A DNA stretch of 48,091 nucleotides from the NCBI GenBank assembly GCA_964442655.1, contig CAYTZM010000011.1:1-48091 (forward strand). Reading direction: 5' to 3'. Below, one piece after another: positions 9,085 to 17,284 of this stretch (the first letter of the stretch is position 1; every line of letters starts with the position of its first letter). The stretch comes from GCA-002727615 sp964442655 (lineage in GTDB: Bacteria; Pseudomonadota; Alphaproteobacteria; TMED109). A program made the position numbers and the translations under genes. The notes beneath the pieces are model-generated. The model saw only the letters and a list, made by a program, of their open reading frames with translations. It was not told the DNA's origin and made no database searches.

Positions 9085-10917
9085 GTGATTTTAAGAAAGT
9101 GGCAATCAGAGATTTTAAATAGATTTTCAGAAATATGTAAATCACATAAAAAATTTATACTTAAAGCTCCAACAGGTGCTGGAAAAACTGTTCTTGCCAG
9201 TGAAATTATTAAAAAATTTTACAAAAATAAAAAAATTTTAGTTTTATGTCATAGATTAGTTTTATTAGAACAATTAGAACGTGAACTTAAAATAAACCAT
9301 AAAGTAAAAAAACTAGGAATATCTGAAGATACAAAATGTTTTGGAAATTCAGATATAATTTTATCTACTAATTTACGATCTAAATTCTCTATTGCGTCCT
9401 TAATACCTGAAGCCGACCTTATTATAATTGACGAGGCACATAGAGTCTCTCCCGTAGGCTCTGCATATCAAAGAGTTCTTGATATATTTGATAAACATGG
9501 AAAAATATCTAGCCGTATTATGGGATTAACGGCTTCTCCCGAGAGAAGAACGGGAAACCAAAATGATCAATTAGGATTAGTTTTTGATGCAATTATTGAC
9601 TGCGCAGATATTAAGACTTTAATTGAAGAAAATGTTTTAGTCCAACCATTATACAGACCCCATTTTATTCATGATTTAAATTTAAGTAATGCTGAAATAA
9701 AAAATGGTGATTTTCCAATTTCTATTTTATCAAACGCCATTATTAAATCTTCAATGATAGATTATGCTTTATCAATTTATCAAGAAGAAAGAGCTAAAGT
9801 TCAACCAAAACCAATTTCAGCATGGTTCTGTCCTGATATAGCAGTTGCTGAAAAAACTTTAGAAAAAATACAAAATACTAAAATAAAAGCAGAAATATTA
9901 ACTGCCTTAACTCCTACAGGAGAAAGAACCAAAATTTTATCTGATCATGAAAAAGGAAAAATAGAAGCTGTTGTATCTGTAGGGGTATTAGTTGAAGGCT
10001 GGGATAACCCTAATTGTAATATAATAGTTCACCTTCGGCCCACCTTATCAAAAGTTCTATGGGGCCAATCAGTTGGAAGAGGACTACGCGCTGCTAAAAA
10101 TAAAAAGGCGTGCATAATAATTGATGTAAGCTCAAATTGGAGTACTTTTGGTCCTGTAGAAAATCTAAAATGGGACTTGTGGAGTCATAGAAGATCTTTT
10201 ATAAAGTTTCAAAATCGTTTTAATTGGATAGCACAACAATTTGATAAAAATGAAAGTAAATCATCTTTTTTTATATGTGAAGGAAGCAATCAGTTTAATC
10301 TAAGATGCTCATATATATATAATAAAAGCCCTTATAAAGATGATCAATGTCCAATATGCGAATCAACTGCCTGTATTGATATTCATAAAGAAAAACTTAT
10401 TGATGTAAACGTAAGTGATATAAATCTACATGGTATGTTTTTTGATAGAGTTCCTAGAGTAGCTAAAGAATTAAAACATTCCGTATGGAGTAGCCTAGAA
10501 AAACAAGCGTGGAATTGTAAAAATATAGAAGAACTAACTTTTCTTATATTTTGCAAAGCATTTTATTACATTTTAGGTGACAAAACTAATTCCGAATCAG
10601 AGTATTGGAACTTAATTATAGAAGCTGAAGTAAAATTAAGAAAATTTTTAATAAGTAAAAATATCACTGTTTCTGCACAAGAAGAATTTAGTTATGCTGC
10701 TATAGCTGATGGTCTTCTGTTAGGTAAAAAAGTTAGAACTGTGCAAGCTCATTATGGTATATTTATATGTGGGCAAAAATTTGAAGGGTTAACAATAAAA
10801 GAGCTAGAAAGAAAATATCAAAAAGCTCTTCAAATTGCAGAAAGAGTAATTATAATGGGGTGTCATAATAGAGAAAAATTACCTTACTTTAATGCACAAT
10901 TAGAACTATCCTCCTAA
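9085..10917 (+). CDS. DEAD/DEAH-box superfamily 2 helicase (SSL2/RadD-like)
   Basis: Superfamily 2 nucleic-acid helicase of 610 residues. Walker A KAPTGAGKT (27-35), Walker B IIIDEAHR (DEAH 116-119), motif III-like GLTASPERR (147-155), VGVLVEGWDNP (motif V region, 299-309) and motif VI GQSVGRGLR (327-335) are all present. A Cys-containing segment (Cys408, CPIC 422-425, Cys430) may bind zinc. The domain architecture resembles RadD/YejH-type repair helicases and phage-type helicases; exact function is not determinable. Start is GTG at 9085; the overlapping ATG at 9083 hits an immediate stop. It stands alone between an aldo/keto reductase and a NosR-like gene. Confidence 0.88.
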   Translation: MILRKWQSEILNRFSEICKSHKKFILKAPTGAGKTVLASEIIKKFYKNKKILVLCHRLVLLEQLERELKINHKVKKLGISEDTKCFGNSDIILSTNLRSKFSIASLIPEADLIIIDEAHRVSPVGSAYQRVLDIFDKHGKISSRIMGLTASPERRTGNQNDQLGLVFDAIIDCADIKTLIEENVLVQPLYRPHFIHDLNLSNAEIKNGDFPISILSNAIIKSSMIDYALSIYQEERAKVQPKPISAWFCPDIAVAEKTLEKIQNTKIKAEILTALTPTGERTKILSDHEKGKIEAVVSVGVLVEGWDNPNCNIIVHLRPTLSKVLWGQSVGRGLRAAKNKKACIIIDVSSNWSTFGPVENLKWDLWSHRRSFIKFQNRFNWIAQQFDKNESKSSFFICEGSNQFNLRCSYIYNKSPYKDDQCPICESTACIDIHKEKLIDVNVSDINLHGMFFDRVPRVAKELKHSVWSSLEKQAWNCKNIEELTFLIFCKAFYYILGDKTNSESEYWNLIIEAEVKLRKFLISKNITVSAQEEFSYAAIADGLLLGKKVRTVQAHYGIFICGQKFEGLTIKELERKYQKALQIAERVIIMGCHNREKLPYFNAQLELSS

Positions 10918-10972
10918 TTTATTTACCTGTCCATAGATGTTGTGACCTACCACAATTATCTTGAGTCCACTC

Positions 10973-11140
10973 TTACATAGAAAAATCTTTTCTTTTGTCT
11001 ATTAAAATACAATAATTATTGTCATTTTTTATTGATTTTTTACAATCTATTTCTGTTAAGTAAGTAATTATTTTAGAAGATTTTTTATCCAAATTTTCAA
11101 ATGGAAATACCGTCCATACCAATAAAGCACAAACTAACAA
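10973..11140 (-). CDS. possible 55-residue small protein directly after the NosR-like gene
   Basis: An open frame starting TTG at 11140, 2 nt after the nosR-like stop, and ending TAA at 10975-10973. It begins with a short hydrophobic stretch (LLVCALLVWTVF), then a Lys/Asp-rich polar part with two further Cys (EIDCKK and NNYCILID). It resembles a short signal- or membrane-anchored peptide. The frame is open upstream only as far as the nosR C-terminus. No family recognised. Close spacing suggests translational coupling; the TTG start and short length keep confidence low. Confidence 0.4.
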   Translation of the reverse strand: MLVCALLVWTVFPFENLDKKSSKIITYLTEIDCKKSIKNDNNYCILIDKRKDFSM

Positions 11141-11142
11141 AT

Positions 11143-13467
11143 TTATTCTGCAATATTAGGAATGAATACTGGTTTCAATTTTCTAGCTTTAACTTTTCTT
11201 ATTTTTACTAATGGAGGACATTTATGCTCATCATTATATAAAGATTGACAATCTAAACAATAAAAACATTCATCCATTAGAATTTCACCTGTAGGTTTAA
11301 TAGCATTTATTGGACAGTCATTCGCGCATAATTGACAGGGGCTTCCGCACTCTTTTCTTCTTTTTAAAGGCTTAAATATTCTTAATTTCCCGCCTACTAC
11401 CATAAATGCACCTAATGGACATAAAAACCTACAAAAAAACCGCTCTATAAATAATCCCATAGATAGTAATAATACAGAATAGAAAATAAAATACCATTCT
11501 CTATTAAATTTCATTGAAATTGCAGTTTTGAAAGGTTCTATTTCGGATGCAATATTTACGCTGGCCATTGAATAAAAACTCGTTCCTACTAACCCTGCTA
11601 ATATAATATATTTTATTGGCCATAAACGTAAGTGCCACTTATAAGAAATTTTAATTTGAGTAACTTTTAATTTCTGCGCTAACTTAGAAATGAATTCTTG
11701 TAACGCCCCAAATGGGCACAACCATCCACAAAAAACTCCTCTCCCCCATATTACAAAACTTACAATAACGAATAGCATTAAAGACACTAGAATTGGATCT
11801 GACAAAAGAACATCCCAAGATGTCTTAAGCAGAGGAGCGGTCATCCATGTGAGAATACTAATTATAGTTACCTGTCCTCCAGCATAGAATCCCAACCAAA
11901 GCAATATCCAAACTAAGAATAAGTATCTAAAAAATTTCCATACATAATTATATTTCACAAGCGTATCTATTTTCCATAATGCTAATACTAAAATGCCTAA
12001 CGTTAATACTAGCAAACTTAAATTAAGTTTCTGACTTTCCCAAGCAGCATACCAAATTGGTTCATTATTATTTGCTACTTCATATAATCCATCTGGTTGA
12101 ATAATATATTTAGAATTTAATTCATAATCTATATAGAATTTTTTATTATTTCCTTCTATATTACTTTCAACTACTAATTCAAATTTCCAAGGTTTAACTG
12201 GGTCAATTCCTGCTTCAGGAGGAATTCTATATATTCCTGCTTCTGCAAAATAAGGCTTATCTTCTCCATGTAAGAAACCTAAATTTCTAAAATGTTCTTT
12301 TGTTAATTGATATCTTTTGTTCCCCTGGATAATAGCCATACGCTTAAATGGTCCAGAGGCAATATGTGGCTCTCCATCAATAGGATACCTACCTAAAGTA
12401 GTCACAACAAGTGTTGTTTCTTTAGGGTCCCTACCGGCTATAAATATATCATACCATTTATCACCTAATAAATTTCTACCTATAGTTGGCGTCACAACTG
12501 GAGCAACATACAAATCTATCACTAGATTTCTATCAGTATCAATGTAGCCTTTTTTAACCTCTTTTTGTTTTGCAGCTACCGGCATATCTCCTGCAAACAC
12601 AGCTTTATTTCTATATATATCATTCACGCCTGCCCGATTAGATATTTTTGGGTCGTCCATACCTAAGCTTTTAAGATAATCTAATGTCAAAGTTAACCTA
12701 CCCACAGAGCCATCTGCAATTAAAGATTTAAAGGCGGCGGTTCTAAATCTAACTATATCTACTACCGGCTCATCATTTAGCCTCATTCCTTTATATAAAG
12801 CTAAATTTCTTGCTGCTCTTAAAATAGCCCCATTGAATAAAACCGCACTAACTGTAGCTGCTGATATTCCATCTATAGATCCAGGACCTTCAGTTCTTAA
12901 TAAATTAACCCTAATAGGTAATCTAATATCTAATCCTTTATATTGAGCAGTAAATAATGGTAATATTAGTGCCCCATCAGGTGTATACAAACCTATTATT
13001 GGCTCTAAATGATCAATGACAGTTGCCCCTGTTAACTTTCCATCCAACCCTAAACCAACTACAATATCAAAAATTTGAGAAGAATACCCCAGAGAACTAG
13101 TAATATCCTTAGTTATAAATAAATAACCTAATAATTTCCCATCTGACATTACATGAACAGATGGAATATCTCCTTCTAAGCTTCCAATTTTAGTGGCTTC
13201 AGGAAAAAAATCCTTTGCTAAATCTAAGTTCACCCATGAGGGATCTGAAACTCCCCATTTCCCTGCTCTCAGACTATTTATATAACTTGTAGTTAAGCTT
13301 TCGTCATTTTCTAATTTATTATATTTATAATCTGGATTAGTCATCTTTTCTGCATATTCTTCATGCACAGTCTTTTCAGAATCATTCGAATCATCTGCAA
13401 CACAAATTGCACTTAATAATGCCAAAAATATAATATAAATACTTATGTGAAAATACTTTAAAAACAA
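11143..13467 (-). CDS. NosR/NirI-family FMN-binding, iron-sulfur membrane protein
   Basis: 774 residues. Signal-like helix (about 8-24), then a periplasmic FMN-binding domain (about 95-225) with the flavinylation-type motif DGISAATVS, where Thr205 is the likely FMN attachment site. The C-terminal half has about five membrane helices with CGWLCPFG and CRFLCPLG. A cytoplasmic ferredoxin region starting ECGSPCQLCANDCP and containing CFYCLDCQ should hold [4Fe-4S] clusters. In denitrifiers NosR passes electrons to, or supports, N2O reductase NosZ. No nosZ/D/F/Y/L is in the window, so the partner is unknown. Start is TTG at 13467 (in-frame stop immediately upstream) with AGGGAG as the ribosome site. 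Confidence 0.92.
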   Translation of the reverse strand: MFLKYFHISIYIIFLALLSAICVADDSNDSEKTVHEEYAEKMTNPDYKYNKLENDESLTTSYINSLRAGKWGVSDPSWVNLDLAKDFFPEATKIGSLEGDIPSVHVMSDGKLLGYLFITKDITSSLGYSSQIFDIVVGLGLDGKLTGATVIDHLEPIIGLYTPDGALILPLFTAQYKGLDIRLPIRVNLLRTEGPGSIDGISAATVSAVLFNGAILRAARNLALYKGMRLNDEPVVDIVRFRTAAFKSLIADGSVGRLTLTLDYLKSLGMDDPKISNRAGVNDIYRNKAVFAGDMPVAAKQKEVKKGYIDTDRNLVIDLYVAPVVTPTIGRNLLGDKWYDIFIAGRDPKETTLVVTTLGRYPIDGEPHIASGPFKRMAIIQGNKRYQLTKEHFRNLGFLHGEDKPYFAEAGIYRIPPEAGIDPVKPWKFELVVESNIEGNNKKFYIDYELNSKYIIQPDGLYEVANNNEPIWYAAWESQKLNLSLLVLTLGILVLALWKIDTLVKYNYVWKFFRYLFLVWILLWLGFYAGGQVTIISILTWMTAPLLKTSWDVLLSDPILVSLMLFVIVSFVIWGRGVFCGWLCPFGALQEFISKLAQKLKVTQIKISYKWHLRLWPIKYIILAGLVGTSFYSMASVNIASEIEPFKTAISMKFNREWYFIFYSVLLLSMGLFIERFFCRFLCPLGAFMVVGGKLRIFKPLKRRKECGSPCQLCANDCPINAIKPTGEILMDECFYCLDCQSLYNDEHKCPPLVKIRKVKARKLKPVFIPNIAE

Positions 13468-13553
13468 CTATTATTAACTCCCTATTGTTCAAATAATATA
13501 ATCTATTTAATAAAAGTAAAAGCAAAAAGCCAAGATTATTTATATATTGTTAA

Positions 13554-13566
13554 GGTAATAATTACC
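13554..13566. promoter_or_regulatory. perfect palindrome between the NosR-like gene and the amidohydrolase
   Basis: GGTAATAATTACC is a perfect inverted repeat (6+1+6) with outer partial symmetry TTA...TAA. It lies in the 177-nt region between divergent starts, about 79 nt before the amidohydrolase ATG and 87 nt from the nosR-like start, a position suited to a shared operator. A similar sequence is at 8998-9010. The regulator is unknown. Confidence 0.35.
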
Positions 13567-13644
13567 ATAATATATCTAATATTCTTGCCATTAGAGCAAA
13601 TTCATGCTTACATTATTACATGTTAATTAACTTGGGAGGAAACT

Positions 13645-15151
13645 ATGAGCGGATCATGGCTCAGTGAGCGCGAGCTTGCTTTAGTAGAAGGAGCGGAAAA
13701 ACTAGATATAGATTTACCGATCCCTACTCAGATTGTTTCAAATGGAGAGTATTTGCCACCAAAACAATCAAATATACAGAAAAAAGTTGAAGACTTAACT
13801 ATAGAAATGGCAGACAAAAATGCTAAGCATTTAGGTATGTCACGAAGACAATTCTTGCAAACAAGTTGTGGTATGGCTACTGCCTTTTTAGCTATGAATG
13901 AAATTTATGGCGGAGGAGTATTTCAAGTAAGTGAAGCTGAAGCAAGAGACCCTGAAATGATGTTGGAAAGAACTGCTAGAGTTTCTGGACAGTTTATTTT
14001 TGATGATCAAACTCACTTTTTAAGAGATGATTTTNNNNNNNNNNNNNNNNNNNNNNNNNNNNNNNNNNNNNNATCCTAAACTTAAAGAAGAAGGATTATC
14101 TCTAACTAGATATAAGTTTGAAAATTATATTGCTGAACTTTGGTACAGATCTGATACCAAAATGGCACTATTATCAGGTGCTCCTTTTGATGACCCAACT
14201 TGGTGGTTATTGCATAATGACCAAATAGTTGCAGCTAGAGACATGGTAAATGACTTTTCTGGATCTACACGTATGCTAGGCCATACAGTTATTACACCAG
14301 GTCAAGACGGATGGATGGATGAAGTTGATAGAGCTATTGAAGTTCTAAAACCTGATTCATGGAAATCTTATACAATAGGTGACCCTTTATCTCCTTCTAA
14401 ATACCCTTGGCGTTTAGATGACGAGAAATTAATGTATCCTTTCTATGAGAAAGCCGTTAAAGCTGGAATAAACACAATTTGTGTTCATAAAGGTTTATTA
14501 CCACCTGATTATGAAACTTCATTTAAAGGCGTATGGCAATATGCTACAGCGGATGATGTTCCAAAAGCAGCTCAAGATTGGCCAGAAATGAATTTTGTAA
14601 TCTATCACTCAGCTTTGAGACCTTTCTTAGAATTACCAGATCAAGCTTGGAATGAATTTGAAGAAAGTGGTGGATACATTAAATGGGCTTCTGATTTAGC
14701 AGAAATTCCTGAAAAATACGGAGTATCAAATGTATATGGTGAAATTGGCTCTACTTTTGCTAATTCTGCTGTGGCACACCCTCGATTCTGTGCAGCATTT
14801 ATAGGTACCCTTGTTAAAGGACTTGGTGCAGATCATGTAGTGTGGGGCTCTGATACTGTTTGGTATGGTTCTCCTCAATGGCAAATAGAGGCAATGAGAC
14901 GCCTAGAAGTGCCAGAAGATATGCAGAAAAAATATGGTTTACCAGCATTAGGCGGTGAAAACAGTCTTACAAAACAAGCTATATTTGGTTTAAATTCTGC
15001 AAGAATCTACGGACTAGGTATGAATGAAGCAAATAATCTTCCTGATATGCCTGCATTCTCAGAAGATAAGATTGCTCAACTTTCTACTAAATTCCGTGAA
15101 GAAGGTGGACAACCATCTAATAAACGATATGGCTTTATTAGAAAAGCATAA
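13645..15151 (+). CDS. Tat-exported amidohydrolase (amidohydrolase-2/TIM-barrel metal hydrolase), interrupted by an N run
   Basis: One gene of about 500 residues whose reading frame is disturbed by 38 unknown bases (14035-14072). The two sides are out of frame by one if 38 is taken literally, so the true gap length is probably 37, 40 or another value of the form 3n+1. The ATG at 13645 follows a strong GGGAGG site. A twin-arginine motif SRRQFLQ at residues 66-72 precedes a hydrophobic stretch and EAEA, implying Tat export, but after an unusual 65-residue N-terminal extension. The barrel starts FIFDDQTHF (Gln122-x-His124). VIYHSALRP, NVYGEIGST and VWGSDTVWYGSP follow and supply likely metal and catalytic residues. 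Substrate unknown. Confidence 0.88.
14035..14072. other. assembly gap (38 N)
   Basis: A run of 38 undetermined bases inside the amidohydrolase gene. The flanking frames are incompatible with a 38-nt insert (offset of one), so its length is an estimate. The missing residues lie just after the first metal-ligand strand of the barrel. Confidence 0.98.
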
Positions 15152-15207
15152 CCAATAATTTATTGGTTTCAACTAGAAACCCCGTCCCTTAGGGGATGGG
15201 GTTTTTT
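15151..15207 (+). terminator. intrinsic terminator after the amidohydrolase
   Basis: A GC-rich stem AAACCCCGTCCC (15177-15188) pairs with GGGATGGGGTTT (15193-15204) across loop TTAG with one G-T pair. It is followed by three more Ts. A second, AT-rich hairpin ACCAATAA-T-TTATTGGT at 15151-15167 precedes it directly after the stop codon. The stem is by far the most GC-rich short structure nearby. Confidence 0.88.
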
Positions 15208-15227
15208 GATAATAAGGAATAAGAAAA

Positions 15228-15815
15228 ATGAGATTTTTTAAAAGTTCAGTAATAATAATATTAAGCTGCTTTTTATTTATAAATGTTGTGTCTAAAGTAG
15301 CCAATTCAGCTGAAATTATAACCATAAAAGCTAATGAAGCTAGATTATATTTTGGAGGATTGTTTCCAAGTTATATTTTTTATATGCAGGGAGGTATTCC
15401 TGAAGACACTCCTTCTGCATGGGTCGATAAAGAATACTGGGCAGTTCTAGAAATAGATGAAAGTAGCAAAAACCATGGGGGAGATGCGACAATCTTTAAA
15501 TTAAAAAGAACATCTACAGCAAGTCCACAGCCTGAATGGTGTGTAACTGAAGGAGGAAAAGAATTTGCTGGCAAAGGTCCTGCATGTCTAAAAACTCCTG
15601 ATGATCCTAAAAGTATGAATCAACTACGTTTCAAAGTAAAAACACAATACACTATAACAAAAGAAAACTTACCGCCAGAACTACAAAATAAGAATTGGGT
15701 ACAGTATGAAGTAGGATATGATGAAAATGGAGTATCTCTAAATGAACTTCCAGGTAGATTACCAATACCAGATCATATTTTTGGCCCAGTAACATTATAT
15801 ATTGTTAAGGAATAA
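15228..15815 (+). CDS. secreted protein of unknown function (195 aa)
   Basis: Not recognised. N-terminal signal peptide: basic MRFFK, hydrophobic core at about residues 7-21, probable cleavage after NSA at residue 28. The mature part is about 167 residues, beta-rich in appearance, with exactly two Cys (105 and 120) that could form a disulfide. The segment PSAWVDKEYWAVLEIDE and the closing DHIFGPVTLYIVK look like a compact domain. It sits 76 nt after the Tat amidohydrolase in the same direction, with a terminator between and AAGGAATAAG as a possible ribosome site. Both products are predicted to be periplasmic, so a functional link is possible but unproven. Confidence 0.8.
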   Translation: MRFFKSSVIIILSCFLFINVVSKVANSAEIITIKANEARLYFGGLFPSYIFYMQGGIPEDTPSAWVDKEYWAVLEIDESSKNHGGDATIFKLKRTSTASPQPEWCVTEGGKEFAGKGPACLKTPDDPKSMNQLRFKVKTQYTITKENLPPELQNKNWVQYEVGYDENGVSLNELPGRLPIPDHIFGPVTLYIVKE

Positions 15816-15835
15816 TAAACTATCAATAAAAATTA

Positions 15836-15869
15836 AATACAGCATTTAGTTATTACTAAATGCTGTATT
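15836..15869. terminator. bidirectional hairpin between convergent genes
   Basis: AATACAGCATTTAGT (15836-15850) and ACTAAATGCTGTATT (15855-15869) form a perfect 15-bp stem with loop TATT. It lies between the convergent 195-aa gene and the nitronate monooxygenase gene, and overlaps the latter's stop codon (15868-15870). T-runs on either side are short, so strength is uncertain, but symmetry and position suit a bidirectional terminator. Confidence 0.7.
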
Positions 15870-17271
15870 AATCTCCAGTAACAATTCTATTAACTAATTC
15901 TTTTACAGTGGGGATAAAACCATTTGAATAAAAAGGATCTTGTTTAAATCTCCAAGCATTATGTCCTGCAAACATTAACTCATTATCCGGATTCTTTCCA
16001 TGTGCTATATTTTGTAAAGTTTTTTGTATACAGAAACTACGAGGGTCTACTTTCTTTCCAGTAGAAAAATTATTTTCTTTATTATCAGACCAGTTAGAAA
16101 ATTTACATTGACTTAAACATCCCATACAATCCTTTTGATCTTTTCTAATTTCAGAAGCATTTTCTTTATCAACAAAAACTATAGAATCTTCAGGCGTTTT
16201 TAAAATTTCAGTAAAGCCCTGTTTTATCCAATTAGCTGCTTTAATTGCATCTTCTTTTGAAAAATAAAATATTTTATTTTTTCCTATTTTAATTGGCACA
16301 ATCATTTCTTCCATCTTAGACAAAGATGCTTTTAATTGCCTTTTTTTTCTTTCTATTAAACCTTTTATAAATTTATTTTTTACTGCTGATGAATAAAAAT
16401 TTGTAGGACTAAACCTATGTAACAAAATATCTCCTTTATCAAAAGTTAGCAAACGATCTTTCCAAGATTGTGAAATAGGGCTTTCTTTTGTTAAAAGAGG
16501 TCGAGTTCCAAACTGAAAAACTATTGGACCCAAATCTTTATTATGTATCCAATCCTTCCAATCCTTTAAATGCCACACACCTCCTGCCATAACTATAGGA
16601 GTTTCATCTAAACCTATACTCTTCATTTCTCTTCTTAATTCTATTACTCTTGGATAAGGATCTTCTGGTTTTTCTGGGTCCTCATTATTGGACAAGCCAT
16701 TATGACCTCCAGCTAACCAAGGATCTTCATAAACCACTCCTCCTAACCATTTAGAACTCCTAACGTAAGCCCTTTTATATAAAATTTTAAAAGCTCTAGC
16801 TGAAGAAATTATGGGATAATAATAAACACCAAAATTAGCACAAATATCTCCTAACCTATATGGCATACCAGCTCCACAGGTAACACCATGAACTAATTTA
16901 CTAACTTTCTCTAAAATACCTATTAAAACTTTTTCTGCTCCTCCCATTTCCCATAAAATGTTTATATGCAATCTTCCATTTCCTTTTCTCATCTCATGAG
17001 CAATTTGTGCCTGTGCAACTCCTCCTGCAATAGCGTATTTTATTAATTCCTGGTGTCTTTCGATTCTAGTTTTTCCATTATATAATTGAGGAATAATCAT
17101 CCCATTAGAATCATATGAATCTGCATTGACACCAGAGATCGTTCCTACACCTCCTACTTTCGCCCAAGCTCCAGAAGATTTTCCACTAGTAATCGCTACC
17201 CCTTTACCTCCTTCTATTAAAGGTAAGACATCAGAACCTGAAATTTTAACTGACTCAAGACTTGGAAACAA
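15868..17271 (-). CDS. nitronate monooxygenase-like FMN oxidoreductase
   Basis: A TIM-barrel flavoprotein of the nitronate monooxygenase/2-nitropropane dioxygenase family, which oxidises nitronates or related substrates. LPLIEGGKG (16-24) and KVGGVGTISGVNADSYD (38-54) are typical N-terminal barrel and FMN-phosphate motifs. HGVTCGAGMP (128-137), WLAGGHNGLS (185-194) and VMAGGVWHL (227-235) follow. At 467 residues it is longer than the common 320-360-residue forms. The extra C-terminal part carries Cys382, Cys385, Cys389 (CMGCLSQC) and Cys414, a possible metal or Fe-S site. It begins 13 nt after the pnp stop and may be read with that operon. Confidence 0.87.
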   Translation of the reverse strand: MFPSLESVKISGSDVLPLIEGGKGVAITSGKSSGAWAKVGGVGTISGVNADSYDSNGMIIPQLYNGKTRIERHQELIKYAIAGGVAQAQIAHEMRKGNGRLHINILWEMGGAEKVLIGILEKVSKLVHGVTCGAGMPYRLGDICANFGVYYYPIISSARAFKILYKRAYVRSSKWLGGVVYEDPWLAGGHNGLSNNEDPEKPEDPYPRVIELRREMKSIGLDETPIVMAGGVWHLKDWKDWIHNKDLGPIVFQFGTRPLLTKESPISQSWKDRLLTFDKGDILLHRFSPTNFYSSAVKNKFIKGLIERKKRQLKASLSKMEEMIVPIKIGKNKIFYFSKEDAIKAANWIKQGFTEILKTPEDSIVFVDKENASEIRKDQKDCMGCLSQCKFSNWSDNKENNFSTGKKVDPRSFCIQKTLQNIAHGKNPDNELMFAGHNAWRFKQDPFYSNGFIPTVKELVNRIVTGD

Positions 17272-17284
17272 AAAATTAACCTCC

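Noticed and set aside
14027..15151. Separate gene starting inside the N run
   Set aside because: The ATG lies in the coding sequence of the amidohydrolase, and the downstream part is the same enzyme; only the unsized gap separates the frames.
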